Notes under the pieces: generated by a model
Told to the model about the DNA's origin: nothing
Databases searched by the model: none
What the model saw: only the letters and a program-made list of their open reading frames with translations
Assembly (NCBI RefSeq): GCF_003344785.1
Contig: NZ_QPMK01000002.1
Span: 124,001-188,000 of the forward strand
Origin: Thalassococcus profundi
GTDB taxonomy: Bacteria > Pseudomonadota > Alphaproteobacteria > Rhodobacterales > Rhodobacteraceae
Length of the DNA stretch: 64,000 nucleotides
Reading direction: 5' to 3'
Position numbers and translations under genes: made by a program
Part shown: piece after piece, positions 9,732 to 16,742 of the stretch
How the letters are laid out: each line of letters starts with the position of its first letter
How positions within the stretch are numbered: position 1 is the first letter of the stretch

Positions 9732-10295
9732 TCAGTGCAGCTTGGCGCTCACCTCGTCGATCGACGCGTCGATCCGCTTGTTCGCCTCGGCATCGGTCAT
9801 CTGCTTGGCCATGACGTCCTTGGCTGCCTGCACCGCGACGGTGATCGCGCTGTTGCGCACCTCGCGCACGGCTGAGGCTTCGGCAGAGGCGATCTGGTCC
9901 TCGGCGGCGGCCATACGGCGCTCCAACGACTTGGCGATATCGGCCTTGGCCTGCTCCGCCGCCAGTTCCGCTTCCTCGCGGGCCTGGGCGACGATGCGGT
10001 CGGCCTGCTCCTGCACCTCGCGCTGCTTGCGCTCGTAGGAGGCCAGCAGGGTCTGCGCCTCCTCGCGCAGGGCGCGGGCTTCGCTCAGCTCGTCCTGGAT
10101 GCCCTGGGCGCGCTTGTCGAGCATCCCGGCCAGCAGGCTGGGCACCTTGAAGTAGACCAGCACCACGAGGAACAGGATGAACGCCAGCGTCACCACGAAA
10201 TCGGTGTTGGTCAGAGAAAAGAACACGTCGCCCGCGGCAAAGGCCGGGGTGGCCGCGACGAGGGACAGAAGGACGGATCCGGTCAGCTTGTGCAT
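9732..10295 (-). CDS. atpF: F0F1 ATP synthase subunit b
   Basis: A 187-residue peripheral-stalk subunit that tethers F1 to the membrane. An N-terminal hydrophobic stretch with a signal-like start precedes the membrane anchor 'VVTLAFILFLVVLVYFKVP' (about 34-52), then a long charged coiled coil rich in Glu, Arg and Ala to the C-terminus. It lies four bases downstream of b' and ends the operon, before a terminator. Alphaproteobacteria of this group use two different b-type subunits; this copy is the one with the 'MLDKRAQGIQDELSEARALREEAQ' start of the stalk. Confidence 0.95.
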   Translation of the reverse strand: MHKLTGSVLLSLVAATPAFAAGDVFFSLTNTDFVVTLAFILFLVVLVYFKVPSLLAGMLDKRAQGIQDELSEARALREEAQTLLASYERKQREVQEQADRIVAQAREEAELAAEQAKADIAKSLERRMAAAEDQIASAEASAVREVRNSAITVAVQAAKDVMAKQMTDAEANKRIDASIDEVSAKLH

Positions 10296-10299
10296 GGGA

Positions 10300-10869
10300 C
10301 TATCCTTTCATCCGGTTGGCGACGGCGGGATCCACGTCCTTGGCATCGGCAGAGCCGCCAAGCGCTGCGACCAGAGCCAGTGCCGTCTCCTTGGCGACGG
10401 CTTCGACGTTCTCCATGGCCGTGGCCCGGATCTCGTTGATCGCCTTCTCGGATTCCGCGGCCTTGGCGGCGATTTCCGCATCGGCTTTCTTATTGGCCTC
10501 GGCCACCTCGGCCTTGATCTCCTCGCGGGTGCGCTGGGAGATCGCCTGCGCCTCGGCGCGGGCATCGGCGAGCGCCTTGTTATAAGCCTCTTCCGCGGCT
10601 TCGGCCTGACGCTTGAGGTCTTCGGCCTTGGCGATGTCGTTGCTGATCGTGCCCTGGCGTTCGGCCAGAACGGCGGCGATGCGCGGCAGGGCCACGCGCG
10701 ACAGCACAAGGTAGATGGCGATCAGCGCCAGAACCAGCCAGAAGATCTGGTTGCCCCAAGTGGCGAAATCCAGCTGCGGCATCCCCGGCGCGCTGCCGGC
10801 ATCTTGGCTGGCGACGCCGACGGTATCGGCCAGGCCGTCGCCCGCGGCTTGAGTTGTTTCGGTAGCCAT
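10300..10869 (-). CDS. F0F1 ATP synthase subunit b'
   Basis: A 189-residue second b-type stalk subunit (b', also called AtpG or AtpX). About 30 polar residues precede the anchor '[28 protein letters not shown]', followed by a helical coiled coil ('[20 protein letters not shown]'). The 'F.TW.NQIFWL' membrane motif distinguishes b' from b. It pairs with atpF in a heterodimeric stator, a feature shared by photosynthetic and many alphaproteobacteria. It sits between atpE (87 bp upstream) and atpF. Confidence 0.94.
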   Translation of the reverse strand: MATETTQAAGDGLADTVGVASQDAGSAPGMPQLDFATWGNQIFWLVLALIAIYLVLSRVALPRIAAVLAERQGTISNDIAKAEDLKRQAEAAEEAYNKALADARAEAQAISQRTREEIKAEVAEANKKADAEIAAKAAESEKAINEIRATAMENVEAVAKETALALVAALGGSADAKDVDPAVANRMKG

Positions 10870-10956
10870 GTGGCCGTCCTCCAGGAGTACTTTTCTCTAC
10901 AACGGGCGGGGCGGTCCGTACCGCCGCCGCCCGCGCGTAAGGATCAGAACCGTGGC

Positions 10957-11181
10957 TTAGACAGCGAACATCAGCAGCAGGGCGACGAGGAACGAGAAGA
11001 TCCCCAGCGCTTCTGCGAATGCGATGCCGATGAAGAGCGTCGCGGTCTGACCGGCTGCGGCCGACGGGTTGCGCAGGGCGCCGGACAGGAAGTTGCCGGC
11101 CACGTTGCCCACACCGATTGCGGCTGCGCCGGAACCGATTGCTGCCAGACCTGCGCCGATATGTGCGAGTTCGCCTTCCAT
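10957..11181 (-). CDS. atpE: F0F1 ATP synthase subunit c (rotor ring)
   Basis: A 74-residue hairpin of two membrane helices joined by the polar RNP loop (residues 37-39). The proton-carrying carboxylate is Glu57 in '[13 protein letters not shown]'. The first helix has the GxGxGxG-type packing pattern ([15 protein letters not shown]). The c ring turns as protons pass subunit a. A TAAGGAGA ribosome site precedes the ATG, stronger than its neighbours', as expected for the most abundant F0 subunit. No sodium-type ligand set is evident, so proton coupling is inferred. Confidence 0.98.
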   Translation of the reverse strand: MEGELAHIGAGLAAIGSGAAAIGVGNVAGNFLSGALRNPSAAAGQTATLFIGIAFAEALGIFSFLVALLLMFAV

Positions 11182-11257
11182 GAGATGTCTCCTTACGATT
11201 GGAAGTTGGATTGTTTGGGTGTGTCTGAGACGGGTCCGGGCGGATCGCCCGGCACCC

Positions 11258-12016
11258 TTAGTGATGCGGATGCAGCGCGTCCTTGAGGTACACGCAGGTG
11301 AGGATCGTGAACACGTAGGCCTGGATGAAGGCCACCAGCACCTCGAGCCCGTACATGGCGGTGATCGCGAGGATCGACACCGGCGAGATCACCGCGATCG
11401 CGGCGAAGCCCGCGAAGACCTTGATCACCGCGTGACCGGCCATGATGTTGCCGGCAAGACGGATGGAGTGGCTGACCGGGCGCACGAAATACGAAATGAT
11501 CTCGATGATCGCCAGCACCGGGCGCAGCGCCAGCGGCGCGCTGCTGACCCAGAAAAGGCCCAGGAAAGACGCGCCGTTCTTGATGAAGCCCAGCACCGTC
11601 ACGGTGAGGAACACCGCCAGGGCCAGTACCACGGTCACCGCGAAATGCGAGGTCGTGGAGAAAGACATCGGGATAAGCGCGAGGAAGTTGGCGAAGACGA
11701 TGAACATGAACAGCGTCATGATGTAGGGGAAATACTTCACCCCGTCCTTGCCGGTCACGTCCTCGACCATCTTGTAGACGAAACCGTAGGCGAGTTCGCC
11801 GATCGACTGGGTCCGCGACGGCACGATGGCCCGCTTGCCGGTGCCCAGCACCATCAGCGCGATCACCGCCAGCACCGTCAAGGCCAGCCAAAGCGTCGCG
11901 TTGGTCACGGTGAACATGTTGATCGCGCCATCGCCGAACAGCGGCTGCACGATGAACTGATCCATCGGGTGGAACACCAGACCGCCTTCTTCACCGCCAT
12001 GCGCTTCAGTCGCCAT
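11258..12016 (-). CDS. atpB: F0F1 ATP synthase subunit a (proton half-channels)
   Basis: A 252-residue polytopic membrane protein forming the stationary proton half-channels. The essential arginine is Arg186 in '[15 protein letters not shown]', and the C-terminal helix '[19 protein letters not shown]' carries the conserved Gln. Five to six hydrophobic segments are visible. Its ATG lies 11 bases inside the atpI 3' end. The F1 genes are not in this window, consistent with the separate F0 and F1 operons of Rhodobacteraceae. Confidence 0.98.
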   Translation of the reverse strand: MATEAHGGEEGGLVFHPMDQFIVQPLFGDGAINMFTVTNATLWLALTVLAVIALMVLGTGKRAIVPSRTQSIGELAYGFVYKMVEDVTGKDGVKYFPYIMTLFMFIVFANFLALIPMSFSTTSHFAVTVVLALAVFLTVTVLGFIKNGASFLGLFWVSSAPLALRPVLAIIEIISYFVRPVSHSIRLAGNIMAGHAVIKVFAGFAAIAVISPVSILAITAMYGLEVLVAFIQAYVFTILTCVYLKDALHPHH

Positions 12017-12353
12017 GCCTATCCCTCTCGTCCTCTTCGGCCGTCTCTGCGGCCACCTTCTTTTCCTGCATCTCCGCGGCGCTTCGGATCATGGTTTTGA
12101 CCCCGGCCGCAAAGCCCAGCAACGTGAACACCACCAGGAGCCAGGGCAAGGTGCCGAAGAGCACATCGAGCCCGTATCCGATGGCAAAGCCGATCCCCAG
12201 ACCGGCCACCAATTCGATCACCATGCGCCAGGCCATCTGGGCCTGCGAATAGTGTTCCTCCTGGTGCGATTTCGGCGGAGCCTTGGCGCTTTTGTACGCC
12301 GCGATCCGCGCGTCCAGATCGGCAAGCTGCCGTTTCGGATCGGGATCAGTCAC
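12006..12353 (-). CDS. atpI: AtpI family ATP synthase assembly protein
   Basis: A small two-helix membrane protein at the head of the F0 operon, thought to help c-ring assembly or cation supply. After a charged N-terminus ('[20 protein letters not shown]') come two hydrophobic helices with the G-rich '[20 protein letters not shown]' motif and a charged tail. I prefer the GTG at 12353 (115 residues) over an ATG 30 bases upstream: it begins V-TDPD as relatives do, has AAAGGGGCG upstream, and leaves a leader after the TTGACT promoter, whereas the upstream ATG would abut the -10 box. Confidence 0.85.
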   Translation of the reverse strand: MTDPDPKRQLADLDARIAAYKSAKAPPKSHQEEHYSQAQMAWRMVIELVAGLGIGFAIGYGLDVLFGTLPWLLVVFTLLGFAAGVKTMIRSAAEMQEKKVAAETAEEDERDRHGD

Positions 12354-12383
12354 ACCTATCGCCCCTTTCGGACCTTCGCCCAT

Positions 12384-12412
12384 GTGCTATGCGGCGGGCC
12401 GACGTGAGTCAA
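12384..12412 (-). promoter_or_regulatory. Promoter of the F0 ATP synthase operon
   Basis: On the minus strand TTGACT (12412-12407) and TAGCAC (12389-12384) are 17 bases apart. The expected start site falls near 12377, giving a short leader before the GTG start of atpI at 12353. The -35 matches 5/6, the -10 is weaker. Confidence 0.6.
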
Positions 12413-12590
12413 GAACCCTGGGGACGCACCAAGATTGCATATAAGTATCTGATATTATGGGATTTCGCATGATGGCAAAACAAGCGCGTCACGCTGCTCG
12501 CCCCGTCCGACACGTCAAATACCCGAACCGGGGTTATTCAACTTTCCGGTTGAGTATGCCGAAGGCCCGCAGCAGACGCCCCTGCCGGCA
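12413..12590. other. Gene-free spacer between the ATP operon and ompA-like gene
   Basis: An AT-richer stretch (around 12430-12470) with no convincing gene. A 60-codon plus-strand frame at 12457 has no ribosome site and an implausible Arg/Lys-rich composition. It lies between the atpI promoter and the terminator of the OmpA-like gene; I see nothing else in it. Confidence 0.5.
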
Positions 12591-12620
12591 AAAGAAAAGA
12601 GGCGCCCGAAAGCGCCTCTT
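12591..12620 (-). terminator. Rho-independent terminator of the OmpA-like gene
   Basis: Perfect 9-bp stem AAGAGGCGC / GCGCCTCTT (12612-12620 and 12597-12605 in plus coordinates) with a six-base loop, followed on the minus strand by TTCTTTT. It lies 45 bp past the stop of the gene at 12665-13186. Confidence 0.9.
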
Positions 12621-12664
12621 CCAGATACGGGATCGTTGAGGATCCCCGCAGTGTGCCGTTCCGA

Positions 12665-13186
12665 TCAATCTGTGCCGGTGCCGCTCGACCCGTCGTCCAG
12701 AGCCGCGGCAACACCCACCGCGAGGATGCCCAGACCGCCGACCACCAGGCCCGGCCCCAGCGCCGGGTTGCCACCTGTCGTGCGCACGACCGTGGCGCCG
12801 ACGCAGCTGGTGTTGGTGATCTCGACGCGGCGGTTGGCCGGATCGTTCGGACCGCTGGTGCCGGGGCGAGCCGCTTCGCCTCCGCCGGCGACCTGCACGA
12901 TGTTGGCGCCCTGCAGCGTGCCCGCAACCGACGCGGCACGACGTTCGGACAGCGCCTGGTTCGACGCGGCAGAACCGACGGCGTCGGTATATCCAGTGAC
13001 GGTCAGCGGTTCACCCGCATTGCGCGACAGGAAATCGTTCAGCGCAGCCTGAGCCGCTGCGTCAAGGGTTGCTTGACCGTTGTTGAAGAACACGACAACG
13101 CCGCAGCTGTCCTGAGCGGCGGCGGGGATCGCGGTGCCCGCAAGCATTGCCGCAGCAACAGCAGCGGTCTTGATCTTGGTCAGCAT
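12665..13186 (-). CDS. OmpA-family envelope protein
   Basis: A 173-residue exported protein: signal peptide (MLTKIKTAAVAAAMLAGTAIPAAAQ), then a compact OmpA-like peptidoglycan-binding domain with 'VTGYTDAVGSAASNQALSERRAASV' in which the Asp and Arg that bind diaminopimelate are present, and the closing 'NRRVEI'. It then continues with a Gly-rich hydrophobic segment (GPGLVVGGLGILAVGVAAALD) and a DGSSGTGTD tail. The domain is shorter than usual and no beta-barrel precedes it, so it probably links peptidoglycan to a membrane through the C-terminal helix. Monocistronic with its own terminator; ribosome site AGGGAGA. Confidence 0.85.
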   Translation of the reverse strand: MLTKIKTAAVAAAMLAGTAIPAAAQDSCGVVVFFNNGQATLDAAAQAALNDFLSRNAGEPLTVTGYTDAVGSAASNQALSERRAASVAGTLQGANIVQVAGGGEAARPGTSGPNDPANRRVEITNTSCVGATVVRTTGGNPALGPGLVVGGLGILAVGVAAALDDGSSGTGTD

Positions 13187-13457
13187 GGAAGGGTCTCCCT
13201 AATATTGGGTTAGGCTCTGAAATGAGCCGTGGAATACGTTGGACAACATCTGAACGCACGAATGAGTTCCACAAGTTTATCACAAATCGGCGGTTCGTGG
13301 CCGGTTTCCGCCAAGGCCTACGCAAATTACCGCCGAAAGGCTTTGGTTTCGCACCCTGACCCGTGCCCTCGCGATCCTTGTCCTGCCGTTTTTTTCGGCA
13401 GAGGCTGAGATGGCTCACCCTTGACCTGACGCGTGCTTTGCCGCCTAACGACAGCGT

Positions 13458-13850
13458 ATGACACGTGACTTGGACATCGTCTTTTCCGCATTGGCGGACC
13501 CGACCCGCCGCCGCATCCTGACGATGCTGCTCGAGGACGACATGGCCGTGACCGACGTGGCGGAACCGTTCGAAACCAGTCTTGCGGCCATCTCCAAACA
13601 TTTGGCCATCCTGGCCCAGGCCAGGCTGATCAGTCAGGAAAAGCGCGGGCGGGTCAAATGGTGCAAGCTGGAGCCCGATGCGCTGCGCGATGCCAGCATC
13701 TGGATGCAGGCTTTCGGGCAGTTCGAAGCGCTCGATCTCGATGCGTTCGAGCGCTTCCTTGCCGTCGAATTCCCGTCAGGCCAGCCCCGCCAGTCGCAAG
13801 ATCACGAGTACGACGACGACGAGGCCGACAAGGTAGATAAGATTACGTAG
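13458..13850 (+). CDS. ArsR family winged-helix transcriptional regulator
   Basis: A 130-residue DNA-binding repressor. The ArsR helix-turn-helix is complete: 'IVFSALADPTRRRILTMLLE', 'DMAVTDVAEPFETSLAAISKHLAIL', with the recognition helix around 'SLAAISKHLAIL', and the wing 'LISQEKRGRVKWCKLEP'. No metal-binding ELCVC motif is present, so it is likely a non-metal member of the SRPBCC-linked or stress-responsive type. The last about 25 residues (acidic, D/E/K-rich) are encoded exactly opposite a 25-codon membrane peptide gene on the other strand, so the tail may be a by-product of that overlap. No clear target gene is adjacent. Confidence 0.9.
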   Translation: MTRDLDIVFSALADPTRRRILTMLLEDDMAVTDVAEPFETSLAAISKHLAILAQARLISQEKRGRVKWCKLEPDALRDASIWMQAFGQFEALDLDAFERFLAVEFPSGQPRQSQDHEYDDDEADKVDKIT

Positions 13851-13853
13851 CAT
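13776..13853 (-). CDS. Small single-helix membrane peptide (25 residues)
   Basis: An ATG at 13853 preceded by GGAGCGGAGGACACC (AGGA about 7-10 bases upstream) opens a 25-codon frame, MLRNLIYLVGLVVVVLVILR then five residues to the stop. It is almost entirely one hydrophobic helix with a positively charged start, the classic form of bacterial small membrane proteins, and similar short peptides with a 'NLIYLVGLVVVV' core are, as I recall, annotated in other Rhodobacteraceae. It lies antisense to the 3' end of the ArsR gene and just upstream of the EamA stop. Function unknown. Confidence 0.6.
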   Translation of the reverse strand: MLRNLIYLVGLVVVVLVILRLAGLA

Positions 13854-13879
13854 GGTGTCCTCCGCTCCAATGTAGCGTG

Positions 13880-14812
13880 TCAACTCCGGCCCGTTGTCTT
13901 TCGTTCCGCCGCAGGGTCCAACGACGCCGACGCGTCCTCGTCCCGCAACAACAGCAGCAGGGCGACGACGGTCATGGCCACACCGACCAGCACCAGCCCG
14001 CGCGGCGCGCCATGGCCCAGCGCCAGTTCCCAGACCAGCACCCAGCTTGGCGTCAGGTAGGTATAGGCCATGACCTTGGCAGAGGGCAGGTTGAGCGACC
14101 CGAAGCGCAGCAGCGGCACGGTCAGCGCCGTGGCCGGGATCGCGGTATAGGCCATCGCGATCCAGACGATTGCCGGCAAAGCGGCCCAGTCGGTGCGGAT
14201 CAGCGACCCGGCGCCGTAGATGAACAGCAGCACCGTTCCGGCCGCGAGAATCCCCGCGTTGAAGATCAGCGCCGGTTCGCCCCGGCTCAGCAGGCGCAGC
14301 ATCGGGATGTACAGGGCATGCGCAAGGCAGCCCCAGAAATAGATCGTCTCGCCGCGTCCGATCTCGAAGGCGATGGCCGCCGAAAGGTCGGCGCGAAAGA
14401 TCACCCAAAGTGCGCCGGTCCCGCCGATGCCCAAAGCCAGCGCCATGCGCGGCGTCGTGACCTGCCGTAGCAGCAGCCAGCCGAAGCCGCCTGCGAGGAT
14501 CGGCGTCAGTGTAAAGACCGCCGCCATGCTGACCGGTTCGGCGGTGCGCAGCCCTTCGAACATGGTGACGAAGTAAAAGACGAAGAGCGCCGCCAGAACG
14601 AAATAGCGCCACGGCGCGACAAAGGCCGTGCGCGGGACGGCCCCCGTGGCCCAGGCCGCAATCCCCAGCACGCTCGCCGCGATGAGGAACCGCACCGCGT
14701 TCAGGGCTTCGGGCGCGATGAACGGCGCCGCCATTCCGCCGAGGGAAAAGGACCCCGCCACCAGCGCCGAAAAGCAGAGCATCGCCAGATGGCCGCGGAC
14801 GGCGCCGGTCAT
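13880..14812 (-). CDS. EamA/DMT superfamily transporter
   Basis: A 310-residue inner-membrane protein with about ten hydrophobic helices in two EamA repeats (for example 'HLAMLCFSALVAGSFSLGGM' and 'ALIFNAGILAAGTVLLFIYG'). The family exports metabolites such as amino acids, purines or sugars by proton antiport. The C-terminal tail is charged. Its ATG overlaps the stop of the upstream LysR regulator (ATGA at 14812-14809), so the two are co-translated and the LysR protein probably controls the transporter as well as the divergent azoreductase. Substrate cannot be inferred. Confidence 0.88.
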   Translation of the reverse strand: MTGAVRGHLAMLCFSALVAGSFSLGGMAAPFIAPEALNAVRFLIAASVLGIAAWATGAVPRTAFVAPWRYFVLAALFVFYFVTMFEGLRTAEPVSMAAVFTLTPILAGGFGWLLLRQVTTPRMALALGIGGTGALWVIFRADLSAAIAFEIGRGETIYFWGCLAHALYIPMLRLLSRGEPALIFNAGILAAGTVLLFIYGAGSLIRTDWAALPAIVWIAMAYTAIPATALTVPLLRFGSLNLPSAKVMAYTYLTPSWVLVWELALGHGAPRGLVLVGVAMTVVALLLLLRDEDASASLDPAAERKTTGRS

Positions 14813-15690
14813 GTGTCCTGCCAGTCCGCGATGTGGTCCTTGAGATAGCGCAGCAGCGCCTGCACCTTCGCGGTGCGATGCAGATCGACATGGGTCACCA
14901 GCCAGAGGTTGGAGCTCCAGTCCTCGAGCGGCGGCATCACCTCGACCAGGCCGCCCATCGCCGCGGCGTCACGCCGGGCCACAAAGCCGATGCCCGTGCC
15001 GGACTGGACCGCGAGATCAAGAACCCGGCTGTCGGTGCTGCGGAACACCACGCAGGAATAGGGGACCGTCTTGTGCAGCCAGCGCTGGAACGGGGCGCGG
15101 CTTTCGGGATTGTCATGCCCGACAAAGCGGTGATCGGCGAAATCCTCGGGCGAGTCCGGAAGCCCGAAGCGGTCGACATAGCTTTGCGCGGCATACAGCC
15201 CGACCTGCTGCGGGACGAAGGCCTGCACCACGTTATCGGGCTCGTCCGGCTGCGGACCCGCGCGCAGGGCCACGTGTGCTTCGCCGTATTCCAGCCGGAA
15301 CACCCGGTCGTCGGTCAGGTAGCGCACCACCAGCCCCGGATGCATGGACTGGAACCCCACCAAGGCCGGCACCATGATCGGTGCGAGGCTGACCAGCGAG
15401 GTCACCAGCAGATCGCCCGACACATCTGCGCCGCGGCCCTTGATCCGCCCGGCAAGCTGCTGGAACTGGTCGTCGGTGGTCTGCGCCACGCGGGCAAGAT
15501 CCTGCCCCGCCTCGGTCGCGGTATAGCCGCGGGCATGGCGCTGGAACAGCTTGACCCCCATGCGCGCCTCGAGCGCGTCGATATGGCGGATGACCGTGGC
15601 GTGATGCACGCCCAGCACTTCTGCGGCGCCGCTGACCGTGCCCAGCCGCGCCACCTGGAAGGCGGTTCTGATCTCGTCCCAGTTGTCCAT
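14809..15690 (-). CDS. LysR family transcriptional regulator
   Basis: A 293-residue regulator. The N-terminal winged helix-turn-helix is canonical ('AFQVARLGTVSGAAEVLGVHHATVIRHIDALEARMGVKLFQR', residues about 9-50), followed by the linker helix and a periplasmic-binding-like effector domain (about 90-290). It is divergent from azoR with 121 bp between starts, and is co-transcribed with the EamA transporter. LysR proteins typically bind such divergent promoters and are effector-responsive; here a redox or quinone-type signal is possible because of azoR, but that is inference. Confidence 0.93.
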   Translation of the reverse strand: MDNWDEIRTAFQVARLGTVSGAAEVLGVHHATVIRHIDALEARMGVKLFQRHARGYTATEAGQDLARVAQTTDDQFQQLAGRIKGRGADVSGDLLVTSLVSLAPIMVPALVGFQSMHPGLVVRYLTDDRVFRLEYGEAHVALRAGPQPDEPDNVVQAFVPQQVGLYAAQSYVDRFGLPDSPEDFADHRFVGHDNPESRAPFQRWLHKTVPYSCVVFRSTDSRVLDLAVQSGTGIGFVARRDAAAMGGLVEVMPPLEDWSSNLWLVTHVDLHRTAKVQALLRYLKDHIADWQDT

Positions 15691-15722
15691 GCCTCGACCT
15701 CCGCATCATGTGTGCGCTGCGT

Positions 15723-15735
15723 CACAGTTGCTGTG
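15723..15735. promoter_or_regulatory. Candidate LysR operator between lysR and azoR
   Basis: A CACAG-TTG-CTGTG inverted repeat lies midway in the 121-bp divergent intergenic region. The arms are only 5 bp, but the position is where a LysR regulator would control both directions. Confidence 0.35.
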
Positions 15736-15811
15736 TATCTGCGGCGATTGAGTGTGGATGTGCAAGGTCCAAGTATCCCACAGGAATTCACGCATCCAAG
15801 AGGATCCGACC

Positions 15812-16393
15812 ATGACCAACCACGTTCTGCGCATCGACGCATCCGCCCGCCACGACGACTCCGTGTCCCGCAAACTGGCCGACAAGGTGATCGACAAGCT
15901 GTCGCCTGCCACGGTCACCAAGCGCGACCTGTCGACACCGCTGCCGCTGATCGACTCGACCTGGATCGGCGCCAACTTCACCCCGGTGGACGACCGCACG
16001 GACGAGCAGAAAGCCACGCTCGCCCTCTCCGACACGCTGATCGCCGAGATCGAGGCCGCCGACACGCTGGTGATCGGCCTGCCGATCTACAATTTCGCCG
16101 TGCCCTCCACCTTCAAGGCCTGGGTCGACCTTGTCGCCCGCGCCGGCGTCACCTTCCGCTACACCGAGAACGGCCCCGAAGGCCTGCTGAAAGGCAAGCG
16201 CGCGATCCTCGCCGTGGCCTCCGGCGGCACCGAGGTCGGTTCGGATTACGACTTTGCCACCGGCTACGCGCGCCACATGCTGGGTTTCATGGGCATCACC
16301 GATGTCTCGGTCGTGGCCGCCGACCGGCTGATGATCGACCCCGACGCCTCGCACAAGACCGCGAACGACCAGATCGAAAACCTGGCCGCCTGA
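15812..16393 (+). CDS. azoR: FMN-dependent NADH-azoreductase
   Basis: A 193-residue flavodoxin-fold enzyme that reduces quinones and azo compounds with NADH, using FMN. Family signatures: 'RIDASARHDDSVSRKLAD' (FMN phosphate loop), 'VIGLPIYNFAVPSTFKAWVDLVARAGVTFRYTENGPEGLL' and 'ASGGTEVGSDYDFATGYARHMLGFMGI'. The start is the ATG at 15812 with AAGAGGAT upstream. It is divergent from the LysR regulator and probably under its control. The physiological role is likely quinone or electrophile detoxification, as for other AzoR/AcpD proteins. Confidence 0.95.
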   Translation: MTNHVLRIDASARHDDSVSRKLADKVIDKLSPATVTKRDLSTPLPLIDSTWIGANFTPVDDRTDEQKATLALSDTLIAEIEAADTLVIGLPIYNFAVPSTFKAWVDLVARAGVTFRYTENGPEGLLKGKRAILAVASGGTEVGSDYDFATGYARHMLGFMGITDVSVVAADRLMIDPDASHKTANDQIENLAA

Positions 16394-16396
16394 TCA

Positions 16397-16438
16397 CGCA
16401 TCAGCCGGACCCGGGGCGCCCTGATGCGGCCCGGGTCC
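16397..16438 (+). terminator. Interleaved inverted repeats downstream of azoR (possible terminator)
   Basis: Two perfect inverted repeats interleave: CGCATCAG (16397-16404) with CTGATGCG (16421-16428), and GGACCCGGG (16407-16415) with CCCGGGTCC (16430-16438). Both can form in the azoR transcript's 3' end but are mutually exclusive or pseudoknot-like. No long U tract follows, so termination is uncertain. Confidence 0.5.
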
Positions 16439-16555
16439 CGCAAGATCGACGCGGCGCCCGTCCGACGAGACCAACGGCCTTCCGATCCGCGCTTCGTTTC
16501 CACACAACAGCCCCCACGCCTGCCGCAACCGCCCGACGTGCATCTACGCTCGGGC
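16439..16555. other. Spacer between azoR 3' structure and ffh promoter
   Basis: No gene or RNA recognised. There is no 4.5S/SRP RNA here despite the neighbouring ffh; I looked for the conserved GGAAGCAGCC loop and did not find it. Confidence 0.4.
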
Positions 16556-16584
16556 TTGACTCGCGTCTGGCGCAGGCCTAAACG
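16556..16584 (+). promoter_or_regulatory. Promoter of ffh
   Basis: TTGACT (16556-16561) and TAAACG (16579-16584) with exactly 17 bases between. The predicted start is near 16591, leaving a leader of about 150 nt before the ffh ATG. Confidence 0.6.
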
Positions 16585-16742
16585 CCAACGCAATCCCGGA
16601 AGTCTTCACGCTTCCGGTCCCTTGGGCTCGGCCCGGGATCGCCCTCCGTCAGCGCGTTGCGCCCACGGGGGCATTTGTGCATTGCGCCGGTCGTCCCTAT
16701 CTTCGGGGCAACCGGAAACCGTCGAAGGAGGCCCCGCGGCCC

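Noticed and set aside
12457-12639. 60-codon plus-strand frame in the ATP operon/OmpA spacer
   Set aside because: Highly Arg-rich, no ribosome site, overlaps the ompA terminator.
16397-16438. A classical H-type pseudoknot after azoR
   Set aside because: The single base between the third and fourth arms is too short to span an 8-bp stem; treated as alternative hairpins instead.
16594-16676. Possible 4.5S SRP RNA next to ffh
   Set aside because: The conserved tetraloop and internal loop (GGAAGCAGCC type) are absent.
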